Positions 5,741 to 12,724 of a stretch of 12,724 nucleotides of DNA are shown piece by piece. The notes below the pieces were generated by a model, which saw only the letters and a program-made list of their open reading frames with translations, was not told where the DNA came from and did not search any database. Source of the DNA: Thermoflexales bacterium (lineage in GTDB: Bacteria > Chloroflexota > Anaerolineae > J036 > Brachytrichaceae); contig JAGOCU010000012.1 in NCBI GenBank assembly GCA_017998555.1, positions 1-12,724 on the forward strand, read 5' to 3'. The stretch's first letter is position 1; each line of letters opens with the position of its first letter. The translations under genes were made by a program, and so were the position numbers.

Positions 5741-8476
5741 CTAGGATCGCCGTCGGAGCCAGGCTTTCTCGACTTCGATGGCGGCAAAGACAATGACGCC
5801 GGTCAACAGCGCCAGGGCATAGTCGCCGACATCCAGGGGCTGGACTTTGAAGAAGTCTTCCAGGAATGGAAGATTGAGCGCAAGGATCTGTCCGATGAAC
5901 ACAATCAGAATCATGACCAGGAGCGGCTTGTTGCCGCCCAGCCCGATCCGGAAAAACGACTGGCGATGCGAGCGCGCGGCGAGAGCCTGACCCACCTGGG
6001 CGAAAGCGAGGACCGAGAACATCATCGTCTGCCATTCGGGCCGGCCGTTGGCCCAGTAATAGAAGCCAATCCCAAGGGTCAGCACAGTCAGCAAGACGCC
6101 CACCCAGACCGCCCCAAGTCCAAGCCCGCCGCTGAAGATGCCGGCCTTCGGTGAGATCGGCGGCCGGCGCATGGCATCCCGCTCGACCGGTTCGAACCCC
6201 ATCCCGAGTCCAAGCAACCCGTCGGTGAGCAGATTCAGCCACAACAACTGCAATGGAAGCAGCGCCACCGGCATCCCCAGCAATGGCGCGATCAGCATCA
6301 CGCCGACCTTCCCGATATTGCCGCCAATGGAGAACTTGACGAAACGGCGCACGTTGTCGTAGATCGCGCGGCCCTCTTCGATGGCGGCCACGATGGTGGC
6401 GAAGTTGTCGTCGCGCAAGACCATGTCGGCGGCTTCCTTGGTGACGTCTGTGCCGGTGATGCCCATGGCCACACCGATGTTGGCCTGTTTCAGGGCCGGC
6501 GCATCGTTGACGCCGTCGCCGGTCATCGCCACGATGTGGCCGCGCTTCTGAAGGGCCTCAACAATGCGCAGTTTCTGCTCGGGGGCGACTCGGGCATAGA
6601 CCGAGACCCGCTCGACCGCCTCCGCCAGACCCGCTTCATCGAGGGCGGCCAACTCCTTGCCCGTCATCGGGCCCACCGTGGCGTCGCGGGCCAGAATGCC
6701 GAGATCCATCGCGATGTAGCGCGCCGTCAGCGGGTGATCGCCGGTGATCATCACCGGGCGCACGCCGGCCTGGCGCGCGACGCGGACCGCCTCGCGGGCC
6801 TCAGCCCGGGGCGGGTCAACGATGCCAAAGAAGCCGACAAAGATGAGTTCGCTCTCCATCGCCGGCGTCGGCGCGCCAAGGGTGGCGAGCGGCCGGAAAG
6901 CCACACCCAGCACGCGCATGCCATTGGCGGCCAGGTCGGCATTGGCCCGCTCGATTCGGGCGATGTATTCGGCCGTCATGGGCGCGGCGGCGCCGTTCAT
7001 CCACACCCGGGTCGAAATCGCAAGAAGCCCGTCAACCGAACCCTTGGTGAAGGCGATGTGACCCGCCGGCGCGCCGTCGACCACCCTGGCGCGCGCGAGA
7101 TCGGGCAAACCGGCCGAATCGACCACGGCGTGAACGGTCGTCATGCGCTTGCGGTCGGAATCGAACGGAAGCTCGCCGACGCGCGGCAGGGCCTGAGCAA
7201 GCGATTCACGCGCCAGACCGGCTCGCCCGGCGGCAACGAGGAGCGCGCCTTCGGTCGGATCACCAATCGTCTGGGTTCGCGCCGTGGCGGCATCCCACTC
7301 GATGAGGGCATCATTGCAGAGCGCCCCGCCCGCGAGAAGAAGCTGCAAGGGCTCGGCTTCAACCGCAAACGACTTATCGCCCGGGCCGTAGGCGGGCGCA
7401 TCCTGGCGCATGGTTTCGTCGATGTCGACCCGATGGCCGGCGACATCGAGGACGACGACGGTCATCCGGTTTTCGGTCAATGTGCCGGTCTTGTCCGAGC
7501 AAATGACGGTCACCGAGCCCAGGGTCTCAACCGCCGGCAGTTTGCGGATAAGGGCGTTGCGCTGGAGCATCCGGCGCGCGCCCAGGGCAAGGGTGAACGT
7601 GACGACGGCGGGCAACCCTTCCGGGATGATGGCCACCGCGACACTGACAGCGGTCAACAGCATCTCCTGGACGGTCTCGCCGCGCCATACGCCGATGAGG
7701 AGCACGAGCGCGGCGATTACGGCGCCCGCAATGGCCAACCCCTTGCCAAGGCGATCAAGCCGGGTTTGAAGCGGAGTCGCCTCGTCGGTGGCATTTTGGA
7801 TGAGCGAGGCGATCCGGCCCAGTTCAGCTCGCATGCCTGTTGCGATGACAATGCCGGCTCCCCGGCCATACGTTGCGACAGTGCCCATAAAGGCCTGGTT
7901 GCGCCGGTCCCCCAGGTTGCTGATTTCGGCCGGCAGCGCGGCGGTCGACTTTTCCACGGCTTCAGACTCGCCGGTGAGGGCCGACTCCTGAATCCGCAGA
8001 TTCGCAACATCAATCAGCCGCAGATCCGCCGGAACCACGTTGCCCGCCTCCAGAAGAACGATGTCGCCCGGAACAAGGTCCCTGGCCGCGAGTTCGCGAA
8101 CAGCGCCGTCCCGGCGAGCGCGGACGATCGGGACGGACATGCGTTTGAGGGCGGCCATGGCTCGCTCGGCCCGGTACTCCTGGAAGAATCCGAGCAACCC
8201 GAACAGGATGACGATGGCAAAGATCGAGATGGATTCGTTGGCTTTGCCCAGCAGGACCGACAGGGCGCCCGCGCCGACGAGGATGAGGACCATGGTGGCC
8301 GTGAATTGCTCCCATAGAATCCGCCACGGCGACTTGGCGCCTTTTTCGACCAGGAGATTCGGGCCGTACTCAGCAAGTCGCTTGTCTGCCTCGAGCTGGG
8401 TCAGGCCGGTCGAGGCGCTGACATTGCTGGATTTCAGGACGGTGTCGACATCCTGCGCGTGGGAATTGGGTTGCAT
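5741..8476 (-). CDS. P-type Ca2+-transporting ATPase, SERCA-like (P2A)
   Basis: This 911-residue membrane pump would export Ca2+ from the cytosol at the cost of ATP. Domains run in standard order: N-terminal cation-ATPase segment (about 10-75), membrane pair, actuator domain with TGES (168-171), the M4 signature IPEGLP (284-289), phosphorylation motif DKTGTLT with Asp328, the FTKGS nucleotide-binding segment (476-480), TGDGVNDAP (652-660), then six C-terminal helices. Site II residues match SERCA (Glu286, Asn748, Asp752). Two site I positions do not: Lys723 stands where SERCA has Glu771, and Gln827 where it has Glu908, while Asn720 and Thr751 are kept. That suggests one ion per cycle. GGAGG (complement of 8481-8485) lies four bases before the ATG. 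It is a single-gene unit, convergent with the importer operon. Ca2+ (or possibly Mn2+) specificity is inferred from the family. Confidence 0.92.
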   Translation of the reverse strand: MQPNSHAQDVDTVLKSSNVSASTGLTQLEADKRLAEYGPNLLVEKGAKSPWRILWEQFTATMVLILVGAGALSVLLGKANESISIFAIVILFGLLGFFQEYRAERAMAALKRMSVPIVRARRDGAVRELAARDLVPGDIVLLEAGNVVPADLRLIDVANLRIQESALTGESEAVEKSTAALPAEISNLGDRRNQAFMGTVATYGRGAGIVIATGMRAELGRIASLIQNATDEATPLQTRLDRLGKGLAIAGAVIAALVLLIGVWRGETVQEMLLTAVSVAVAIIPEGLPAVVTFTLALGARRMLQRNALIRKLPAVETLGSVTVICSDKTGTLTENRMTVVVLDVAGHRVDIDETMRQDAPAYGPGDKSFAVEAEPLQLLLAGGALCNDALIEWDAATARTQTIGDPTEGALLVAAGRAGLARESLAQALPRVGELPFDSDRKRMTTVHAVVDSAGLPDLARARVVDGAPAGHIAFTKGSVDGLLAISTRVWMNGAAAPMTAEYIARIERANADLAANGMRVLGVAFRPLATLGAPTPAMESELIFVGFFGIVDPPRAEAREAVRVARQAGVRPVMITGDHPLTARYIAMDLGILARDATVGPMTGKELAALDEAGLAEAVERVSVYARVAPEQKLRIVEALQKRGHIVAMTGDGVNDAPALKQANIGVAMGITGTDVTKEAADMVLRDDNFATIVAAIEEGRAIYDNVRRFVKFSIGGNIGKVGVMLIAPLLGMPVALLPLQLLWLNLLTDGLLGLGMGFEPVERDAMRRPPISPKAGIFSGGLGLGAVWVGVLLTVLTLGIGFYYWANGRPEWQTMMFSVLAFAQVGQALAARSHRQSFFRIGLGGNKPLLVMILIVFIGQILALNLPFLEDFFKVQPLDVGDYALALLTGVIVFAAIEVEKAWLRRRS

Positions 8477-8522
8477 TCGGCCTCCGGGCTATGTTGTTGC
8501 CGCGACAGCAAGCCATCGCGAC

Positions 8523-8551
8523 ATAAAACGGTGTCGTGATGGTCTTGCCAA
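8523..8551 (-). promoter_or_regulatory. Candidate promoter of the Ca2+ ATPase gene
   Basis: On the minus strand TTGGCA (complement of 8546-8551) and TTTTAT (complement of 8523-8528) are separated by 17 bases. Transcription would start near 8516 and give a leader of about 40 bases containing the GGAGG site. The -35 matches five of six consensus bases, the -10 four of six. Confidence 0.4.
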
Positions 8552-8727
8552 AAGCGCGGCGCTTCCCGGCGACCGGGCAGCCAACAGGCTACCGTATTGA
8601 CGATCGTCGGGCCCGAACAAAGCGGGCGGCTACTCCCCAACTTGACGACTTTATCCGTCGAAGCGATCCCCGTCAAGCATGGCGGGCCGGTTCTCACCGG
8701 ACGATCATGCGGCGGTTTCGAAGATGA

Positions 8728-8774
8728 GGCGAGATCACGCTCCCCGCGCAGAGCGCGGGGAGCGTGATCTCGCC
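8728..8774. repeat. Palindrome H4, sister copy of H3, not at a gene end
   Basis: Perfect 22-base arms (8728-8749, 8753-8774) enclose the loop AGA. The left arm matches that of H3 (5674-5695) at 19 of 22 positions; both open with GGCGAGA and close with TCCCCGCGC at the apex. The three differing positions are compensated in the other arm. Unlike the others it lies in a divergent spacer, 52 bases before the fhs -35 box, with no gene ending nearby, so it may insulate fhs from upstream transcription or be a dispersed element. Confidence 0.8.
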
Positions 8775-8825
8775 CTGCCCATCGGGAACTGACCGGTGGG
8801 ATGGGAGATCGCTGGCCGGTTGGCC

Positions 8826-8854
8826 ATGACAATAACGGCCCACGGGCGTATGAT
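8826..8854 (+). promoter_or_regulatory. Promoter of fhs, placing the transcript start at the ATG
   Basis: ATGACA (8826-8831, five of six -35 consensus bases) and TATGAT (8849-8854, five of six -10 bases) are separated by exactly 17 bases. The expected start of transcription is 8861-8862, the A of the fhs start codon. No Shine-Dalgarno is seen before that ATG, which agrees with a leaderless message. Confidence 0.55.
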
Positions 8855-8861
8855 CTTCGTT

Positions 8862-10577
8862 ATGCCTGTCAAAATCCTACGCCCCGTTCCGTCTGACCTC
8901 GATATCGCCCAAGCCGCCGAAATCCTGCCCATTCGTCAGATCGCGGCCAGCATCGGTCTCACCGAAGACGACCTCGAATACTATGGCAGCCGAAAAGCCA
9001 AGGTCCATCTCGATGTGCGGGACCGGCTGAAGGACAAGCCCAACGGGCACTATGTCGACGTCACCGCCATCACCCCCACCCCGCTGGGCGAGGGGAAGAC
9101 CACCACCACCATCGGCCTGGCCCAGGCCCTGCACAAGCTCGGGAAAAAGACCTTCACCTGCATCCGGCAACCCAGCATGGGCCCGACCTTTGGGATCAAG
9201 GGCGGCGCGGCGGGCGGCGGATATGCCCAGGTCGTGCCGATGGAAGACTTCAACCTGCATCTGACCGGCGATATTCATGCCGTCAGCGCCGCCCACAACC
9301 TGATGTGCGCGGCGGTGGACAATCATCTTTTCCACGGCAACAAGCTCAACATTGACCCCGACAGCATCGGTCTGCGCCGGGTGGTCGACATGAACGACCG
9401 CAGCCTGCGGGCCATCCTGATTGGCCAGGGCGGGCCACAGGACGGCATCCCGCGCGCGACAGGCTACGACATCAGTGTCGCTTCCGAAGTCATGGCCATC
9501 CTGGCCCTGGCCACGTCGATGGAAGATCTTCGGACGCGGCTGGGCAAGATCGTGGTCGCCCTCGACAAGGAGGGCAATATGGTCACGGCCGAGCAGATCA
9601 AGGTCGCGGGCGCGATGACGGTCCTGCTCAAGGACGCCATGATGCCAACCCTGATGCAGACGCTGGAGGGTTCGCCGGTCTTCGTGCATGCCGGCCCGTT
9701 TGCCAACATCGCCCACGGCAACAGCAGCATCGTCGCAGACCAGCTTGCGCTCAAGCTGGCCGACTATGTGGTCACCGAGAGCGGATTTGGGGCTGACATG
9801 GGCATGGAAAAGTTCATGGACATCAAGTGCCGCTACTCGGGCCTGACGCCCGATTGCGTCGTCATGGTCGCCACGGTCCGCGCGCTCAAGATGCACGGCG
9901 GGGTGGGCAAGATCGTGGCCGGCAAGGCGCTGCCGGTTGAGCTGACCCAGGAGAACCTGCCGGCGCTGGAGCGCGGGTGCGCCAACCTCACCCGCCAGAT
10001 CGCCAACGCGCGCAAGTACGGGGTGCCGGTCGTCGTCGCCATCAACGCGTTCTCGAACGACACGCCGGCCGAAATCGCGTTGATCCAGCGCCTGTCGATC
10101 GAGGCGGGGGCGGAAGGCGCCTACAACTCGACGGTGTGGGCCGATGGCGGCGCCGGCGGAATCGCGCTGGCCGAGGCGGTCATGGCCGCCTGCGAGAAGC
10201 CATCCGACTTCAAGTTCCTCTACCCGCTGGATATTCCGATCAAGGAGAAGATCGAGACCATCGCCCGCGAGATCTATGGCGCGGACGGGGTGGACTATGC
10301 GCCCGAGGCCGAGAAGAAGATCGAGCAGTTCACCAAACTCGGCTTCGACCGCCTGCCCATCTGCATGGCCAAGACCCACCTGAGCATGTCGCACGATCCG
10401 ACCAAGCTCGGCGCGCCGAGCGGATATCGGCTGCCGGTCCGCGACATCCGGGCGAGCGTGGGCGCGGGCTTCCTGTATCCGTTGTGCGGGGACATGCGGA
10501 CCATGCCCGGCCTGAGCGCGCACCCGGCCTTCGAGCGGGTCGACCTGATCGACGGGCGCGTCGTGGGATTGTTTTGA
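8862..10577 (+). CDS. fhs: Formate-tetrahydrofolate ligase (formyl-THF synthetase)
   Basis: This 571-residue cytosolic enzyme makes 10-formyl-tetrahydrofolate from formate, THF and ATP (EC 6.3.4.3), feeding one-carbon units to purine and formyl-Met synthesis or serving the methyl branch of the Wood-Ljungdahl pathway. The N terminus has the DLDIAQAAEILPI motif of the family, then the P-loop TPLGEGKTT (73-81), the PSMGPTFGIKGGAAGGG stretch from residue 104, and the C-terminal GAGFLYPLCGDMRTMPGL, ending VVGLF. Length agrees with the usual 555-600. ATG 8862 is preferred: upstream in-frame starts (8796 GTG, 8826, 8850) lie before or inside the promoter, and the family has no such extension. No folD, metF or other folate gene is adjacent, so its pathway role cannot be told here. 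A palindrome begins four bases after the stop. Confidence 0.96.
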   Translation: MPVKILRPVPSDLDIAQAAEILPIRQIAASIGLTEDDLEYYGSRKAKVHLDVRDRLKDKPNGHYVDVTAITPTPLGEGKTTTTIGLAQALHKLGKKTFTCIRQPSMGPTFGIKGGAAGGGYAQVVPMEDFNLHLTGDIHAVSAAHNLMCAAVDNHLFHGNKLNIDPDSIGLRRVVDMNDRSLRAILIGQGGPQDGIPRATGYDISVASEVMAILALATSMEDLRTRLGKIVVALDKEGNMVTAEQIKVAGAMTVLLKDAMMPTLMQTLEGSPVFVHAGPFANIAHGNSSIVADQLALKLADYVVTESGFGADMGMEKFMDIKCRYSGLTPDCVVMVATVRALKMHGGVGKIVAGKALPVELTQENLPALERGCANLTRQIANARKYGVPVVVAINAFSNDTPAEIALIQRLSIEAGAEGAYNSTVWADGGAGGIALAEAVMAACEKPSDFKFLYPLDIPIKEKIETIAREIYGADGVDYAPEAEKKIEQFTKLGFDRLPICMAKTHLSMSHDPTKLGAPSGYRLPVRDIRASVGAGFLYPLCGDMRTMPGLSAHPAFERVDLIDGRVVGLF

Positions 10578-10581
10578 TTGT

Positions 10582-10637
10582 TCGGAATTGATGGTCCCCG
10601 TCCCGGCGTACGCCGGGACGGGGACTATCAATTCCGA
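10582..10637. terminator. Palindrome H5 filling the fhs/hydrolase convergent spacer
   Basis: Two 28-base arms meet without a spacer between 10609 and 10610, with a GCGTACGC centre. One position (10593/10626) is a G-U wobble in plus-strand RNA; the rest are Watson-Crick. The palindrome starts four bases after the fhs stop and ends six bases before the stop of the facing hydrolase gene, so it is the whole spacer and must serve both. No U-tract follows on either side. Confidence 0.78.
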
Positions 10638-10643
10638 GATACA

Positions 10644-12710
10644 TCAGCGAGCAAAAAGCACGCCCAGAGTGCCCCAAATCGCAAGCACAACCACGGCGAT
10701 GAGCGACGCGAGGGCAAGCGCGACGCGATAGAGCTTGCGCAGCACACCCCACGCCGGGCTGGCAATGCCGGCGGCGGCGCCGGCAGCCGTGAAGGCCGTG
10801 AGGGCAAGCGAAATCCACGGCAACGCGAACAACGGCCGATAGTCGCTGCCCAATCCCACGAGAAAGGTATACGCGCCGCCCGCCAGGTCGAAGATTGGGG
10901 CAATGAGAAAACCGGTCAGGAAGCCAAGGAGCAGCACAGCGTTGAGGGCGACCGCCCACGGCATGAGCGTGGCCAGGAGCGGCGGCTTGAGGCTGGGGTG
11001 ATGCTTCTTCAGGACGGTGCGGGCCAGCCAGCCCAGCGGCAGGAGCAACAAGCTCGACAGCACCAGCAGCAGTGCGATGCCCAGGGCTGTGGACTCCGCG
11101 TTTCGGTCGCGCCCGGGCGCGGTTAAGAGCTCGCCAAAGACCGGCACCCGCAGCAGTTCATCCCGTGCGATGAAGCGGGGCGGACCCAGGCCGGCGACGC
11201 ACGCGCTGGAAGGCGCGACCTCGGGAGTGGTCACAAACGCAATCGCGATCGACGACGCGCAGGGCTCGGACTGAAACGCGCCATGCCCGGTATTTGGGAA
11301 AGTGAGGACGGTCGCGCGTTTCAGGCCGCGGGCGGCCGCTTCGCCATTGGCGGGCGGCGTGATCGGGTCGAAGCGGCCATTGAGCACCAGGGTTGGAATA
11401 TCGCTGACCACGGGTTCATCGATCGAAGCCGGCAGCAGCTCCACATTCCAGCGTTGGCAGGCCGCCTGAAAGTCAGCCGCATCCTGGGCCGCGTAGCGGG
11501 TCAGGGCCGGCCGAATATCGGCGCTTGCGGCGTCGGCCGGCTTGAAGTCGGCGTCCTCGGCGCAGATCACCGACATGTACATGCCGCTGGCGACCGACTG
11601 GTCGAAGGCGAACAGGCTGGCGACATTGCCCAACGTGCCAAAGTAGTCACCCGAAACCTCAAAGATGAGCCCCGGCAGCAGCGGGATGAGCTCGGTCGAG
11701 TAGAGCGCCTGGAAGATCAGGCCGCGAAAAGTATCGCCATCAATGACGGCGTTGTAGACCGCGCCGGTCGCCGGATCGACCATCCGCGCGCGGGCCGGTG
11801 TCTTTGACAGGCGATCGATCTGAGCCAGATAGACCCGTTCGAGCGCGGGATAGTCCGCCGCGCAGCGCGCATCGGCGGCGCAGGCGCCAAACAACTCGGT
11901 CAGGGCGCGGTTTTCGGCCCGGGTGGCTTCGACGACAAAGTTGGTCTGGGGCGGCACGACAGAGTCCAGAATGACCGAGCGCAGGATCTGCGGCTCGAGC
12001 CGCATGGCGTGCAGGGCCAGAAGCGTGCCATACGACACGCCGTACAGGTTGATCCTGGCATAGCCGAGCGCCTCGCGCACGGAGTTGATGTCGGCGGCAT
12101 TCTCAAGGCTGTCGAAGGCCGACAGATTGACGCCCTCGCGGGCCAGCCGGTCGTGGCAGGCCTGCGTCGCCTCCCAGGAGAGACGGGCAGCCGTTTCATG
12201 GTCCTGCGTCTTCTCGATACTGGCCCGGGTCAACGCGATGGATTCGGGACACTTCAGGGCCGGGAGCGATTTGCCCGTGCCGCGCTGATCGAAGAGCACG
12301 ATATCGCGCGTGGCGCGCAACGGGCTCGCGCTCATGATCGTGACGTACGTCTCGATCGTGCCGCCGCCCGGCCCGCCCTGGAGCATGACGAGCGGATCCC
12401 CATCGGGGATAGGTGCCTTGGCGCGCAGGATGGCCACCGCCAGTTTGATCGTGGGCCCGGCCGGCTTGGCATGCTCCAATGGCACAGCCACGTAGCCGCA
12501 TTCGATCCCGGAGATATCGGCGGGGAAGATCGCGTCAAGCGGGCTGCTGGTCTCACGCTTGAGCATCTCGAGGCAGGCTGCCTTCTCCAGGCGCGCCGCT
12601 GGCGGCGTCTGGGCCTCAGTCGCGGCGGACGCCGGCGCTGGCAACGCAAACGAACCGAACAGAAGCACGGCGAGGCCGGCGCGCGCCCACCGATGGCGGA
12701 GAGTTGTCAT
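10644..12710 (-). CDS. Exported S33-type alpha/beta hydrolase (tripeptidyl aminopeptidase-like) with C-terminal membrane domain
   Basis: 688 residues. An Arg-rich start and hydrophobic run ending ALPAPASAA (22-30) form a signal peptide, with likely cleavage near 29-30. The hydrolase domain shows the oxyanion-loop motif QGGPGGG (111-117), DQRGTGKS (141-148), the nucleophile elbow GVSYG with Ser226, Asp448 in NGRFDP and His476 in NTGHG: a complete triad of the S33 prolyl/tripeptidyl aminopeptidase type, with the TAP-like C-terminal segment around 435-505. Several Cys residues fit an extracytoplasmic domain. After residue 535 there are four hydrophobic helices (about 541-562, 577-603, 625-649, 661-686), unusual for this family and long enough to anchor the enzyme. 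The ATG lies 14 bases from the window edge; only AGGT can be seen as a partial ribosome site. It probably trims short peptides outside the membrane; an esterase or lipase activity cannot be excluded. Confidence 0.88.
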   Translation of the reverse strand: MTTLRHRWARAGLAVLLFGSFALPAPASAATEAQTPPAARLEKAACLEMLKRETSSPLDAIFPADISGIECGYVAVPLEHAKPAGPTIKLAVAILRAKAPIPDGDPLVMLQGGPGGGTIETYVTIMSASPLRATRDIVLFDQRGTGKSLPALKCPESIALTRASIEKTQDHETAARLSWEATQACHDRLAREGVNLSAFDSLENAADINSVREALGYARINLYGVSYGTLLALHAMRLEPQILRSVILDSVVPPQTNFVVEATRAENRALTELFGACAADARCAADYPALERVYLAQIDRLSKTPARARMVDPATGAVYNAVIDGDTFRGLIFQALYSTELIPLLPGLIFEVSGDYFGTLGNVASLFAFDQSVASGMYMSVICAEDADFKPADAASADIRPALTRYAAQDAADFQAACQRWNVELLPASIDEPVVSDIPTLVLNGRFDPITPPANGEAAARGLKRATVLTFPNTGHGAFQSEPCASSIAIAFVTTPEVAPSSACVAGLGPPRFIARDELLRVPVFGELLTAPGRDRNAESTALGIALLLVLSSLLLLPLGWLARTVLKKHHPSLKPPLLATLMPWAVALNAVLLLGFLTGFLIAPIFDLAGGAYTFLVGLGSDYRPLFALPWISLALTAFTAAGAAAGIASPAWGVLRKLYRVALALASLIAVVVLAIWGTLGVLFAR

Positions 12711-12724
12711 TCTGGTTAGGACCT

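Larger units (their letters stand above)
8477..8861. other. Divergent intergenic region without a recognisable gene
   Basis: These 385 bases separate the ATPase and fhs starts. They hold the ATPase ribosome site and candidate promoter, two touching 10-bp palindromes (GACGATCGTC at 8599-8608 and TCGGGCCCGA at 8607-8616) that could be operator sites, a loose 7-bp inverted repeat (CTTGACG at 8641-8647 and CGTCAAG at 8671-8677), palindrome H4 (8728-8774) and the fhs promoter. Short open frames occur on both strands, but none has a ribosome site or a recognisable product. No tRNA-like fold was found by eye. Confidence 0.6.

Noticed and set aside
6536..8317. 593-codon open frame on the plus strand inside the ATPase gene
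   Set aside because: It is antisense to a gene with every P-type ATPase motif; its product is Arg/Gly/His-rich with no recognisable domain, as expected for the shadow of a GC-rich coding sequence.
8536..8727. 63-codon plus-strand frame in the divergent spacer
   Set aside because: No ribosome site, Arg-rich composition typical of chance frames in GC-rich DNA, no recognisable product.
8434..8832. 132-codon minus-strand frame over the divergent spacer
   Set aside because: It overlaps the ATPase start, reads through palindrome H4 and contains the ATPase promoter; no similarity recognised.
8796..8861. Longer fhs N terminus from GTG 8796
   Set aside because: The added residues overlap the promoter boxes and do not resemble the start of Fhs proteins; no ribosome site.
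8877..10631. 584-codon open frame on the minus strand across fhs
   Set aside because: Antisense shadow of fhs, no known motif, Asp/His/Arg-rich low-information product, and it runs through the H5 palindrome.
12009..12719. 236-codon plus-strand frame inside the hydrolase gene
   Set aside because: Antisense shadow of the exported hydrolase, whose signal peptide and catalytic motifs are intact.

Overview
The window is a GC-rich stretch of bacterial chromosome holding seven protein genes, one of them cut by the left edge. It also holds several unusually long, near-perfect intergenic palindromes. I see no tRNA, rRNA, CRISPR array, transposase or phage gene. The best guess for the host is Chloroflexota (Anaerolineae-like). 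This is inference: the C25 peptidase ends in a Tyr-Val-Pro-Leu-Val type tail that I recall at the end of many secreted Chloroflexota proteins, and CUT1 sugar transporters without their own ATPase are common there. No phylogenetic marker is present to prove it.

Layout. (1) 1-1740 (+): the C-terminal 579 residues of a secreted C25 (gingipain/PorU-like) cysteine peptidase. (2) 1746-1797: a 26-bp-arm palindrome. (3) 1922-5548 (+): a CUT1 ABC importer operon, in the order MalF/UgpA-type permease, MalG/UgpE-type permease, lipoprotein binding protein, with no ATP-binding subunit. (4) 5554-5738: three hairpins in a row filling the convergent spacer. (5) 5741-8476 (-): a SERCA-like P2A-type Ca2+ ATPase with an altered ion site I. 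(6) 8477-8861: a divergent spacer with candidate promoters and a palindrome closely related to one of those in (4). (7) 8862-10577 (+): formate-tetrahydrofolate ligase (fhs), probably read from a leaderless mRNA. (8) 10582-10637: a palindrome filling the 66-bp convergent spacer. (9) 10644-12710 (-): an exported S33-family alpha/beta hydrolase (tripeptidyl aminopeptidase-like) with a C-terminal four-helix membrane domain.

The genes do not form one pathway. Two exported peptidases and a carbohydrate importer fit a heterotroph feeding on polymers, while the Ca2+ pump and Fhs are housekeeping functions. The clearest signal not explained by ordinary annotation is the palindromes. Four of the five at gene ends start or end within 2-7 bases of a stop codon and lack a proper U-tract. 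Two of them (5674-5720 and 8728-8774) are diverged copies in which every difference in one arm is matched in the other. One sits where no gene ends. I found no defence, secretion or biosynthetic system that I would call new.
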